DNA of 64,000 nt. Origin: JAIOZK01 sp964468645 (GTDB lineage Bacteria > Bacteroidota > Bacteroidia > Bacteroidales > JAIOZK01). The position numbers were made by a program, and so were the translations under genes. The stretch lies in assembly GCA_964468645.1 (NCBI GenBank), contig CAYXUU010000023.1:1-64000 (forward strand), written 5' to 3'. Below, piece after piece: positions 25,155 to 33,347 of this stretch. The first letter of the stretch is position 1. Each line of letters begins with the position of its first letter. Under the pieces are notes generated by a model. That model did no database searches. It had not been told where the DNA came from and was given only the letters and a program-made list of their open reading frames with translations.

Positions 25155-25168
25155 ATGACAAATGTCAT
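25155..25168. promoter_or_regulatory. Fnr/Crp-like palindrome before the hydrogenase operon
   Basis: ATGACAAATGTCAT is a palindrome with TGAC-N4-GTCA symmetry, like sites of the Crp/Fnr regulator family. TATTATTG at 25191-25198 is one base from TAnnTTTG. If it is the -7 box, the palindrome is centred about 43 nt before the transcription start, close to the -41.5 used by class II activators. Oxygen, nitric oxide or redox control of the hydrogenase is inferred. Confidence 0.5.
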
Positions 25169-25276
25169 AGTTTTTCAGGTGTTTATTTTGTATTATTGTA
25201 AGGCAGTAATATGCAATATGTTCCTTTATTCAGATTTTTATCTATGCTAATTATAAATTCAAAGACGGAGGTCAAA

Positions 25277-26386
25277 ATGTTAATTAGCCGAAGAAAATTC
25301 CTCAAGGTTTCAGCTGTCTCAGCAGCGGGTTTAGCACTCTCAAGCATGATAGCCCCAAAACTCCTTAAAGCCGCTTCATTCAAACACAATATTGCCAGAC
25401 TGCCGATCATCTGGTTTCAGGCTCAGACTTGCTCAGGATGTTCTGTTAGTCTGGTGAATACTGAATACCCTGATGTGGATGAAGTATTAATAGAGGTTAT
25501 ATGCCTTGCGTATAACCCCACCATAATGGGAGCGACTGGTGATGAAGCTCTTGGCGTTATCGAAACGATGATGACTGACAAAGCTGGTGAATATATACTG
25601 GTTGTAGAAGGTTCTATACCTGTTGATGCTGATGGTGATTATTGTACTGTTGGAGAAAAATTTGGTATTCCTGTTACTGCTCAGGATTGGATTAAGAATA
25701 TTGCGAAAAGTGCTAAAGCAATTGTTGCGGTGGGCTCCTGCGCTTCCTGGGGTGGAATTCCATCCGCACCTCCTAATCCTACAGGTGCAATGTCGTTATC
25801 CGACATCGTTGAGGATGGATTACTGATCAATATTCCAGGTTGTCCGCCGCATCCCGATTGGATGACAGGCACCCTCGTAAATGTACTAAAATATGGTATA
25901 CCTGAACTGGATAGTTTACATCGTCCAACAATGTATTTTGGAAAGGATAAGGTAATACATGACAATTGCGAGCTCCGGGAATACTTCGACAGAGGTACAT
26001 TTGCCAAGAATATCGGTGACAAAGGCTGTTTATACGAACTGGGCTGTAAAGGCCCCATTGCCCATTGCGATGTTTCTATCAGGGGATGGAATAGTGGTGT
26101 TAACTGGTGTAACAGGGCAGGAGGTCCCTGTATCGGTTGTACCGAACCATCATTTCCCGGCCTTGCAAAGTCTGGCCTGTACGAAAGGCTTGCGGCTGCT
26201 GAAGTTCCCGGTTTTGCAGGCATCAATGCCACAGCGAATACTGTTGGTAAGATTCTCGGGCTGGCAACAGCAACAGGTATCCTGGCTCATGCAATTGCAC
26301 GATCAATAAACCTTGGTATTGCCAGAACAAAACGGATGGAACTCAGAAAAGCTAAATCAGAAATCCATAATTCGAAGGAGGATTAA
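25277..26386 (+). CDS. hyaA: [NiFe]-hydrogenase small subunit, group 1, Tat-exported
   Basis: ATG 25277 gives a Tat signal (SRRKFLKVSAVSAAGLAL, Arg5-Arg6) and is preceded by GGAGG at 25267. The in-frame ATG at 25211 lacks both advantages. The mature part carries the Fe-S ligands: TCSGC (Cys52, 55), GSCASWGG and IPGCPPHP for the proximal cluster, HDNC with later Cys residues for the distal cluster, and NWCNRAGGPCIGC for the medial cluster. A C-terminal hydrophobic segment is the usual membrane anchor. The proximal motif has Gly rather than an extra Cys, so it is not the oxygen-tolerant form. It passes electrons from the large subunit to the cytochrome b encoded downstream. Confidence 0.93.
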   Translation: MLISRRKFLKVSAVSAAGLALSSMIAPKLLKAASFKHNIARLPIIWFQAQTCSGCSVSLVNTEYPDVDEVLIEVICLAYNPTIMGATGDEALGVIETMMTDKAGEYILVVEGSIPVDADGDYCTVGEKFGIPVTAQDWIKNIAKSAKAIVAVGSCASWGGIPSAPPNPTGAMSLSDIVEDGLLINIPGCPPHPDWMTGTLVNVLKYGIPELDSLHRPTMYFGKDKVIHDNCELREYFDRGTFAKNIGDKGCLYELGCKGPIAHCDVSIRGWNSGVNWCNRAGGPCIGCTEPSFPGLAKSGLYERLAAAEVPGFAGINATANTVGKILGLATATGILAHAIARSINLGIARTKRMELRKAKSEIHNSKED

Positions 26387-26388
26387 AC

Positions 26389-27951
26389 ATGGCAACAAAA
26401 ATAACAATAGACCCGGTAACACGAATAGAAGGCCATCTTAAGATCAAGGTCGAAACTGATAACGGAGTTGTAACCAATGCATTCAGCGCAGGAGAGATGT
26501 TTCGTGGATGGGAATTGATACTGAAAAAACGTAGCCCGCTTGATGCACCAATGATCACACAACGGATTTGCGGAGTTTGCCCCCAGGCACATGGCCAGGC
26601 ATCGGTAATGGCACTGGATGATGCATTTGGTGTGTTGCCTCCAACCAATGGCAGAATTATCCGTAACCTGCTGGTTGGTGCCAACTTCCTGCAATCCCAT
26701 ATTCTTCATTTCTACCACCTGGCTGCCCTCGATTATGTGGATATTACTGCAATACTGGAATATAAGGGATCTGATCAACAGCTTGTAAGATTAAGAGATT
26801 GGGTGAAAAGTGATCTTGATAACGGTTCCCCCTTTGTTGGTGCTCCATTTCTTCCACGTTATGAGGGTAATTATATTGAGGACACCACGCTGAATATCAA
26901 TGGAATCCATAACTATGTAAAGGCCCTGGAAATAAGACGGAAAGCACATGAAATGCTGTGTATCTTCGGCGGTAAAATGCCGCACTGCATGACAATCTTC
27001 GCCGGTGGGGTTTCACAAAAACCTACTGTAGATAATATTTTTGCTTTTAAGACTAGATTGATGGAAATCAATGACTTCATTAATACCTGTTATATTCCCG
27101 ATGTACTTGAAGTGGCAAAACAATATCCTGAATATTTCAGAATCGGAAAAGGAATTGGAAACTATATCTCTTATGGGGGCGTGCCCCTGGTAGATAACAA
27201 TACCGAGTTTTTATTCCCCCCCGGAGTATATATTGATGATATCTCAGGGGAATTCGCCCCTGATAAGATATCAGAATACCTGAAATATTCGAAATACAAT
27301 GATGAAGATACAGGTGCTGCACCATTTGAAGGTAGGACCAATCCTGAACCTGAAAAAACAGGTGCATATTCGTTTGTGAAATCTCCCCGTTATGAAAAGA
27401 AAGTTGTAGAATGTGGCCCCCTTGCCAGAACATTTATTGCTTATGTAAACCATTCTAATGATGTTGTAACAACACTTACTAATTATGTGCTGAAAGAATT
27501 GAATGCTGTGCCGGAGGTCTTAAACTCAACCATGGGAAGACATGCAGCCAGGGCTATCGAAGCCAAAATTGTTGCTGAAAATATGTTTGAATGGATTGAA
27601 GAATTAAGGCCGGATGAACCAATCTGCATCCCTTCTGAAATACCTGATGAAGCAAGAGGGATGGGACTTACAGCAGCACCCAGAGGGGAATTGGGTCACT
27701 GGATTGTAATTAAAAATAAAAAGATCAGTAATTACCAGGCCATTGTACCAACAACCTGGAATGCCAGCCCCAGGGATGATGATGGTAACCCCGGACCACT
27801 GGAAATAGCGTTGTTGGATACACCGGTGGCCGATTCCGATAATCCCATTGAGATTGGCCGTGTAATACGATCCTTAGATCCTTGCCTGGCCTGCTCAATA
27901 CATATGATCGATGGTGATGGTATGGAATTATCAAGTTATAAAGTATGTTAA
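26389..27951 (+). CDS. hyaB: [NiFe]-hydrogenase large (catalytic) subunit
   Basis: The 520-aa product has both Ni-binding motifs: RICGVCP (Cys61, Cys64) and DPCLACSIH (Cys499, Cys502, His505). A 15-residue tail (MIDGDGMELSSYKVC) after His505 should be cut off once nickel is inserted. N-terminal DPVTRIEGHL is typical of the family. It has no export signal of its own and would travel with the Tat-signal-bearing small subunit. A strong ribosome binding site (AAGGAGG, 26375-26381) lies inside the end of the small-subunit gene, and the start is only 2 bp after that gene's stop. Confidence 0.95.
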   Translation: MATKITIDPVTRIEGHLKIKVETDNGVVTNAFSAGEMFRGWELILKKRSPLDAPMITQRICGVCPQAHGQASVMALDDAFGVLPPTNGRIIRNLLVGANFLQSHILHFYHLAALDYVDITAILEYKGSDQQLVRLRDWVKSDLDNGSPFVGAPFLPRYEGNYIEDTTLNINGIHNYVKALEIRRKAHEMLCIFGGKMPHCMTIFAGGVSQKPTVDNIFAFKTRLMEINDFINTCYIPDVLEVAKQYPEYFRIGKGIGNYISYGGVPLVDNNTEFLFPPGVYIDDISGEFAPDKISEYLKYSKYNDEDTGAAPFEGRTNPEPEKTGAYSFVKSPRYEKKVVECGPLARTFIAYVNHSNDVVTTLTNYVLKELNAVPEVLNSTMGRHAARAIEAKIVAENMFEWIEELRPDEPICIPSEIPDEARGMGLTAAPRGELGHWIVIKNKKISNYQAIVPTTWNASPRDDDGNPGPLEIALLDTPVADSDNPIEIGRVIRSLDPCLACSIHMIDGDGMELSSYKVC

Positions 27952-27984
27952 ATATAAAATGGTAACCTAAAAATCCAGATTAAA

Positions 27985-28578
27985 ATGGCTCAGATTTACC
28001 AGCATGCATTAACCACCAGAATTTTGCATGCCATACATATGGTATCCATGGTAGTACTGATTTTAACCGGCTTTTATATCTATGCGCCGCTATCGTTTAA
28101 AATATTACCCAATATGGATATCGCACGTTTTCTCCATTTCATATTCATGTATGTGATCATAGCTACTATGATTTTTAAGCTGTATTATGTTCTGGTAACA
28201 GGAGAAATACGTGACCTGCTGTTCACATGGAAAGACCTTAAACAGCTTCCGGGTGTTATCCTGTACTATGTGTTTGGAATATTCACAAGGAAAGTACGTA
28301 AGAAGGAAGGTAAATACAATGCCGGCCAGAAATTGCTTTACACTGCCTGGCCATTACTATTAATCTTGCAGGCCATCACCGGGCTGGCCATGTATTTTCC
28401 TGAATCATTTTCGGGATTCATCATCCTGTTTGGCGGATTAAGTAATTGCAAAGCCTGGCATGCCATCAGTGCGTGGATATTTACGATCACAACACTGGTA
28501 CATATTTATCTTGGTACCACAGGGAACACTCTGTGGAGTTTTTATAAATCGATGATTACCGGTTATGTACAACAATAA
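27985..28578 (+). CDS. hyaC: Hydrogenase b-type cytochrome (membrane electron acceptor)
   Basis: The 197-aa product has four to five membrane helices with His residues suited to bind two b-type hemes (RILHAIHMV, RFLHFIF, KAWHAISAW, TLVHIYLG). This is the usual pattern of Ni/Fe-hydrogenase cytochrome b (HyaC/HupC). It anchors the small subunit and passes electrons to the quinone pool, probably menaquinone. It lies 33 bp after the large subunit. The cytoplasmic loop (KVRKKEGKYN) is basic. Confidence 0.9.
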   Translation: MAQIYQHALTTRILHAIHMVSMVVLILTGFYIYAPLSFKILPNMDIARFLHFIFMYVIIATMIFKLYYVLVTGEIRDLLFTWKDLKQLPGVILYYVFGIFTRKVRKKEGKYNAGQKLLYTAWPLLLILQAITGLAMYFPESFSGFIILFGGLSNCKAWHAISAWIFTITTLVHIYLGTTGNTLWSFYKSMITGYVQQ

Positions 28579-28584
28579 AGGCTG

Positions 28585-29049
28585 ATGGAAAAGAATTTAA
28601 TAGTGGGCTTTGGTAATATTCTGCTTTGTGATGAAGGGGTAGGGATCACGGTGGTAAAAGAACTCGAAAACCGAAACAGGATCAATGAGTCAATTTACTA
28701 CGATATGGGTACTTCTTCACACGAATTACCCAATTATTTCAGCAGAAATACCGAAAAGGTATTCATCATTGACAGCATCAGGGCTGCTGCTTATAAACCC
28801 GGGACTGTTTTTAAATTATCACCATGGGATTTGAAAATAAAAAAACATTACAAGCTATCCCTGCACCAGATCAGCCTGATCGAGTCCCTTAGTTTATTGG
28901 CACTTAACAAGAGAATACCAGAGATCATTTTCGTGGGTATCGTGCCGGCTGACATTGAAACAAGATCTATGGAGTTATCCGATGAACTTACCGTTCAGAT
29001 ATCTGCAATAATTGATAAAGTTGAAAGTATCATTGTAAAACTGACCTGA
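28585..29049 (+). CDS. hyaD: Hydrogenase maturation endopeptidase (HyaD/HybD family)
   Basis: The 154-aa product has the family's GFGNILLCDEGVGI near the N-terminus, whose acidic residue binds the nickel of the immature large subunit. A second acidic ligand (IDSIRA) and the SLHQISL segment with a His follow. It should remove the 15-residue tail of the large subunit encoded just upstream. It starts 6 bp after the cytochrome gene and closes the operon. The Hyp metal-insertion genes are not in the window and must be elsewhere. Confidence 0.9.
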   Translation: MEKNLIVGFGNILLCDEGVGITVVKELENRNRINESIYYDMGTSSHELPNYFSRNTEKVFIIDSIRAAAYKPGTVFKLSPWDLKIKKHYKLSLHQISLIESLSLLALNKRIPEIIFVGIVPADIETRSMELSDELTVQISAIIDKVESIIVKLT

Positions 29050-29150
29050 GTCATTGATTCCTTTGATTAAATCCAATTTCCGATTCTCTTAGATTTATAG
29101 CGTTTTAATATATTCAGGCAGAATACCCATTACGCTCTTCAATACAGGAT

Positions 29151-31529
29151 TTACTCATATTTAATTGAATCCACAGGATTACGTGTTGCAGCACGATATA
29201 CCTTACCTGACAGTGTAATCATTGAAATGACAAAAATAAAAACCACCGGAATAATAAAACTCCAGATTGATGTGTCAAGATAAATGGTCCAGATACTTGC
29301 CATAAGCATATCAGCAAGATAATACCCCAGTACCGATCCGAGAACTGATGCAATGACCAGAATGACGACGAAATCACGATTGATCAGTTTCAGGATGCTG
29401 AATACCGGTGCGCCCAGTACCTTACGTATCCCGATATCTTTTGTTTTTTTAATGATATTAAGGGAAACAAGGGTGTACAATCCTACAAGCGATAATATTA
29501 CCGATACGATTGCCAGGAATACAAAAATTTTCCTGATCTGGTTATTGATATCTTTCGCTTCTGATAGCAACTCTTCCTGAAAAAATCCAGGATAGACAGC
29601 ATTAGGAATTAAGCCTTCCCATTCATCTTTGAGATAATCATTCAATTCTCCAAGATTATTTTCATCCGCCTTTACCACAATCATTCTCATTCTTTCTTTA
29701 ACACCAAGTTTCAGCATCATAGGATTAATCTTTACCCAGAAACCGTATGGGTAGAAATCCTTAACCACACCGATAACATTAAGGTCGATAGTATCGCTCT
29801 CTTTAACCTTCTGACCAACTGCTTCGTTCCAGCCAAAATCTTCCACGAATTTTTCATTGACAATGATTGCATTTCCTCTTTCTGATTCCTTAAAGTTCTG
29901 ATCAAAGTGACGACCTGTAAGTAACTCAAGTCCCATTGTTTCAAAATAACCACGACCTATATCAAAAGCTCTGACTTCATGCTCCTGTTGTGCACCCCAC
30001 TTTATGGTACGGGTATAGTTGCCCCAACCAATATGTTCTTCTGATTGTCCTATACTTTGAATAAGTGGATTCTGTATAATGGTATTCCTGAAAAGCTCCA
30101 ACTTTGAATTATCATCCACAGGAATTCCAATCACTTTATCCTTTTCATAACCCATGTAAAGGTTTTCCTGGAAATAGGCATTTTGCGTAAAAATTACCGC
30201 CGCAACGATACCACTGATAGCCAGGGTAAATTGTAAGACAAGCAGGATCTTGGAAAGTAAACCGCCACCAGTGAACCGGATATCCCCTTTCAGGATGCTG
30301 CTAGGATTAAAGCGGCTGACATAGAAGGCAGGGTAGGAGCCGGCGGCCAATCCGGTCACAATCAACAGGATAATCAGAAATATCCAAATACCTATTCCTT
30401 CAGTAAAGCTCATTTTGAGTGTCATATATGGCCACATATCGCTGTAGGCATCAATAAGATATGATCCGAACAGTAATGCCACCAGCAAAGCGAGAAAGCA
30501 CAGGAAGATATTTTCTCCAAGAAATTGAAGCATGGTCTGGCTTCTGATTCCTCCAAAAACTTTCCGCAATCCGATCTCCTTTAATCTTCTGCTGGAAATA
30601 GCAAGCGAAGTATTTGTAAAGTTCAGGCAGGCCAGGAGCAACAACAGGACTGCCATTACAGCCGGGGCGATCAATGCGGCAGGATGGAGTCCCTCGTATA
30701 GCCAGCCGGCCCATATATCGCGGCCAGTTGTCGGGATGTCTTTCAGTCGTTCCAGATAATAACTGGTTATCTGGAAATCTTCACGCATATCATTTTGTAC
30801 TTCAATATATTGTGACAATTGATCCTGAACCTGGCTTACCTTGTGCTGATCAGGAATAAGCAGGAATGTAGCGGCAACCCATCCCCGCCAGTCAAATTCA
30901 TCAATGTTGTTCATTTTCAGGAAATTATCGAGTAAACACAGCGCATCAAACTGCATGCTTGAATTTTCTGGAATATTATCAAAAATGCCTGATACCTTGA
31001 ATAAACGTTCATTTCCATCGTCGGTATAGATCTTGATGAACTTTCCAATTGGATTTTCTTCACCAAAACAAACACCTGCAAATTCACTGCTCAACAGGAT
31101 ATTGCTTTCGTCCTTTATTGCTTCAGGATCACCTGTAAGCATTTCAAAATCAAACATATCAAAAAAGTTCCCATCAGCGAATCCAATCCGTTTATTATAG
31201 ATGTTTTCATCATACCTGACAGGCATTCTGTTTTCAGCATATCTGACGATGGACTCAATATCCGGAATTGAATTTCCAATTGAAGGCGTAAGTGTGATTG
31301 GTGTGATACCATATTTTTGCTGACGGTTATTCACCTCCCGGGTAATGCTGATTTTATAGATTATTTCTTTTTTTGAATGAATACTGTCGAAATCTGCATT
31401 GAATTTATTATTGTAATAAGCCACGATGCAGCAGGCAAGTGCTATGCCCAGACCGAATACATTGAAAATGACGAAGGACTTGTTTTTCAGGATGTTCCTG
31501 AAGGTGATCAGGAGAAAGTTTTTAAACAT
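29151..31529 (-). CDS. MacB/FtsX-type ABC transporter permease, 792 aa
   Basis: This is a paralogue of the permease ending at 22444, with the same order of helices, two MacB periplasmic domains, two FtsX domains (LKEIGLRKVFGG, then KDIGIRKVLGAP) and the same C-terminus, NPVDSIKYE. ATG 31529 (MFKNFLLITFRNILKN) fits the family start. The in-frame ATG 17 codons upstream adds residues unlike the family. Both permeases are on the minus strand, with the hydrogenase operon between them. ATPase partner and substrate are unknown. Confidence 0.85.
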   Translation of the reverse strand: MFKNFLLITFRNILKNKSFVIFNVFGLGIALACCIVAYYNNKFNADFDSIHSKKEIIYKISITREVNNRQQKYGITPITLTPSIGNSIPDIESIVRYAENRMPVRYDENIYNKRIGFADGNFFDMFDFEMLTGDPEAIKDESNILLSSEFAGVCFGEENPIGKFIKIYTDDGNERLFKVSGIFDNIPENSSMQFDALCLLDNFLKMNNIDEFDWRGWVAATFLLIPDQHKVSQVQDQLSQYIEVQNDMREDFQITSYYLERLKDIPTTGRDIWAGWLYEGLHPAALIAPAVMAVLLLLLACLNFTNTSLAISSRRLKEIGLRKVFGGIRSQTMLQFLGENIFLCFLALLVALLFGSYLIDAYSDMWPYMTLKMSFTEGIGIWIFLIILLIVTGLAAGSYPAFYVSRFNPSSILKGDIRFTGGGLLSKILLVLQFTLAISGIVAAVIFTQNAYFQENLYMGYEKDKVIGIPVDDNSKLELFRNTIIQNPLIQSIGQSEEHIGWGNYTRTIKWGAQQEHEVRAFDIGRGYFETMGLELLTGRHFDQNFKESERGNAIIVNEKFVEDFGWNEAVGQKVKESDTIDLNVIGVVKDFYPYGFWVKINPMMLKLGVKERMRMIVVKADENNLGELNDYLKDEWEGLIPNAVYPGFFQEELLSEAKDINNQIRKIFVFLAIVSVILSLVGLYTLVSLNIIKKTKDIGIRKVLGAPVFSILKLINRDFVVILVIASVLGSVLGYYLADMLMASIWTIYLDTSIWSFIIPVVFIFVISMITLSGKVYRAATRNPVDSIKYE

Positions 31530-31702
31530 GGTTTGATTGATTACCGGTGTAAAGTTAAAGCAACTATCATTATGACGCAATAATATTTTTAATTGTTACA
31601 AACCGGAAGATAAATGGTTCAAACCAGCCAGTTGGTATCAAATTCTAACAATTAAATGCAGAAACATTATTTTAAAATCTCAATATTCAGGGTAAAAGAT
31701 GT

Positions 31703-31813
31703 ATGGAAAGGAAGAACAGACAAATAAAACTTGGTATCATACTTATTTTGCTTTCAGGGATTTCCTTAGGCAATATTCATTTCGGGCCTTTGTACTGGTT
31801 AGAGACAAAATAG
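31703..31813 (+). CDS. Possible 36-aa membrane peptide or gene fragment
   Basis: ATG 31703 opens a short frame ending at TAG 31811-31813. The product has a basic start (MERKNRQIK) and one hydrophobic helix (LGIILILLSGISLG). It may be a real small membrane protein or the 5' remnant of a longer one. There is no good promoter or ribosome binding site. The rest of the 546-bp gap 31530-32075 shows only a terminator. Confidence 0.2.
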   Translation: MERKNRQIKLGIILILLSGISLGNIHFGPLYWLETK

Positions 31814-31962
31814 ACTTCTGGTAATGAGTAAATAAAGGCATTTGAATGTCTTATAATATATATTATGTTAAATTGTATTTTTAATACTTCCTTCAGGACT
31901 ATCATTATTCACCCCCCTGTTCAGGAATGCTCAAATAAATCAAATTAAACATAACAACAAAA

Positions 31963-31990
31963 AAAAGAGGACACATCTGCATCCTCTTTT
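31963..31990 (-). terminator. Intrinsic terminator of the TPR gene
   Basis: AAAAGAGGA (31963-31971) pairs with TCCTCTTTT (31982-31990) around a 10-nt loop. On the minus strand the stem is followed by a run of Ts. It lies about 85 nt downstream of the TPR gene stop at 32076. Confidence 0.75.
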
Positions 31991-32075
31991 AATATTTCAA
32001 ACTATTTCTATCTAAATCTTATAATCCCATTTTATCGATTTAAACTTTCAACTCTCAACTCTCAACCAATAAACC

Positions 32076-33248
32076 CTACTGCAGTTTCAAACTCATCTCT
32101 TTCGCCTTATCAAGCTCACCCAACCTTGTATAAATCTCTTTCAATGAAATAATGGTATTTCTGTCATCAGGCTGCAATTCGTGTGCTTTCTCAAGCGATG
32201 GTAATGCTTCTTTCAGCAATCCGTTGGCTTTTGCTACCAGTGCATCATATTCTTCCTGTTTGTCGAGCGGTAATCCATTGGCTTCGTTCTGGTACTCAGC
32301 AGCTTTATTAACAAATAAGGCTCCCAGGTTATAATATGCATCAAAAAAGTCCTGTTTATGCTCAATGGCTTTCTGGTATGATTCTTTTGCATTTTCAAAG
32401 GCTGTATTCCTTTCCTCAGCTGTTAGTGCTTCATCATCTATCATATTATCGAACATATTACCAAGCGCATTATAAATGGTATAATTTGTGGGATCGTGTT
32501 CAATAGCAGCATTCATACTATTAATCGCCTCATCAACATTGCCCTGTTTCATATGCAGGTTTATTTCAGCAATAAGTAATCCATAATCATCCGGATACTT
32601 TTCCCTTCCTTCGGTGAGATAAGCGGCGGCAGCATCAATATCACCCTGTCCCCCTTTTATTGTAGCAAGGCTTTCATAAACACCTGGATTTTTGTAATCC
32701 ATTTCACGAAGTTGCATATAGTAATCTAGGGCACCCGTTGTATCTGTGGCTTTCACTGCTGCAATAGCTGCATTATATAATGCTGCAGTATCAACTATTT
32801 CAATGGTTTTCTTTACCTCATAGGCCATCATGAAGTTATCGGCAGCGCCGGCATAGTCGTCTTCATTATAATCGGCTACAGCCATATTATAAAAACCACT
32901 CCCAATAGCATTCATGTTTTGAATTATTTTAACATAAAACTGGTTCTTTTCGTCAAGCTCGATCGCCCTTTTGAATGCAAGATAGGATTCCTCAAATGCA
33001 TTATCAGAAAGGTTTTTAAATTCGTCATTGTCAGTGATAGCTATTTCATAATAAATACTACCTCTGTAGAACCAGGTTTTTGGATCATTCATAGTTTTTT
33101 CATGCTCAATGGCTTTGTCGATGTTTTCCTGCGCCTTATCCAGTTTACCCTGCCTGAGATAATTAAAGGCTGTGGTTCTTACTGAATTCTGGGCAAATAC
33201 TATTCCAGCAATAAAAACGAAGCTGAATAGGAACACAAATCTTTTCAT
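32076..33248 (-). CDS. Secreted or periplasmic TPR-repeat protein
   Basis: ATG 33248 gives a signal peptide (KRFVFLFSFVFIAGIVFAQ). The remaining 370 residues are tandem TPR helices with typical spacing (for example IYNALGNMFDN, AYYNLGALFVNKA and a final LKEIYTRLGELDKAKEM). TPR proteins of this kind act as binding scaffolds in the periplasm. It lies just downstream of gyrA on the same strand, but the 99-bp gap and its own terminator suggest separate transcription. The partner is unknown. Confidence 0.8.
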   Translation of the reverse strand: MKRFVFLFSFVFIAGIVFAQNSVRTTAFNYLRQGKLDKAQENIDKAIEHEKTMNDPKTWFYRGSIYYEIAITDNDEFKNLSDNAFEESYLAFKRAIELDEKNQFYVKIIQNMNAIGSGFYNMAVADYNEDDYAGAADNFMMAYEVKKTIEIVDTAALYNAAIAAVKATDTTGALDYYMQLREMDYKNPGVYESLATIKGGQGDIDAAAAYLTEGREKYPDDYGLLIAEINLHMKQGNVDEAINSMNAAIEHDPTNYTIYNALGNMFDNMIDDEALTAEERNTAFENAKESYQKAIEHKQDFFDAYYNLGALFVNKAAEYQNEANGLPLDKQEEYDALVAKANGLLKEALPSLEKAHELQPDDRNTIISLKEIYTRLGELDKAKEMSLKLQ

Positions 33249-33347
33249 GGTGATCATTTTTTGTTTTATTTATAAATATTTTTATTGGCGTAAAGATAAA
33301 TTTAATTTACCAACCCTTTATAATAGCAGTACAAGTATTTTGCCAAA

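Noticed and set aside
25277..26386. Oxygen-tolerant hydrogenase small subunit
   Set aside because: The proximal motif is TCSGC with Gly where oxygen-tolerant enzymes have an extra Cys.
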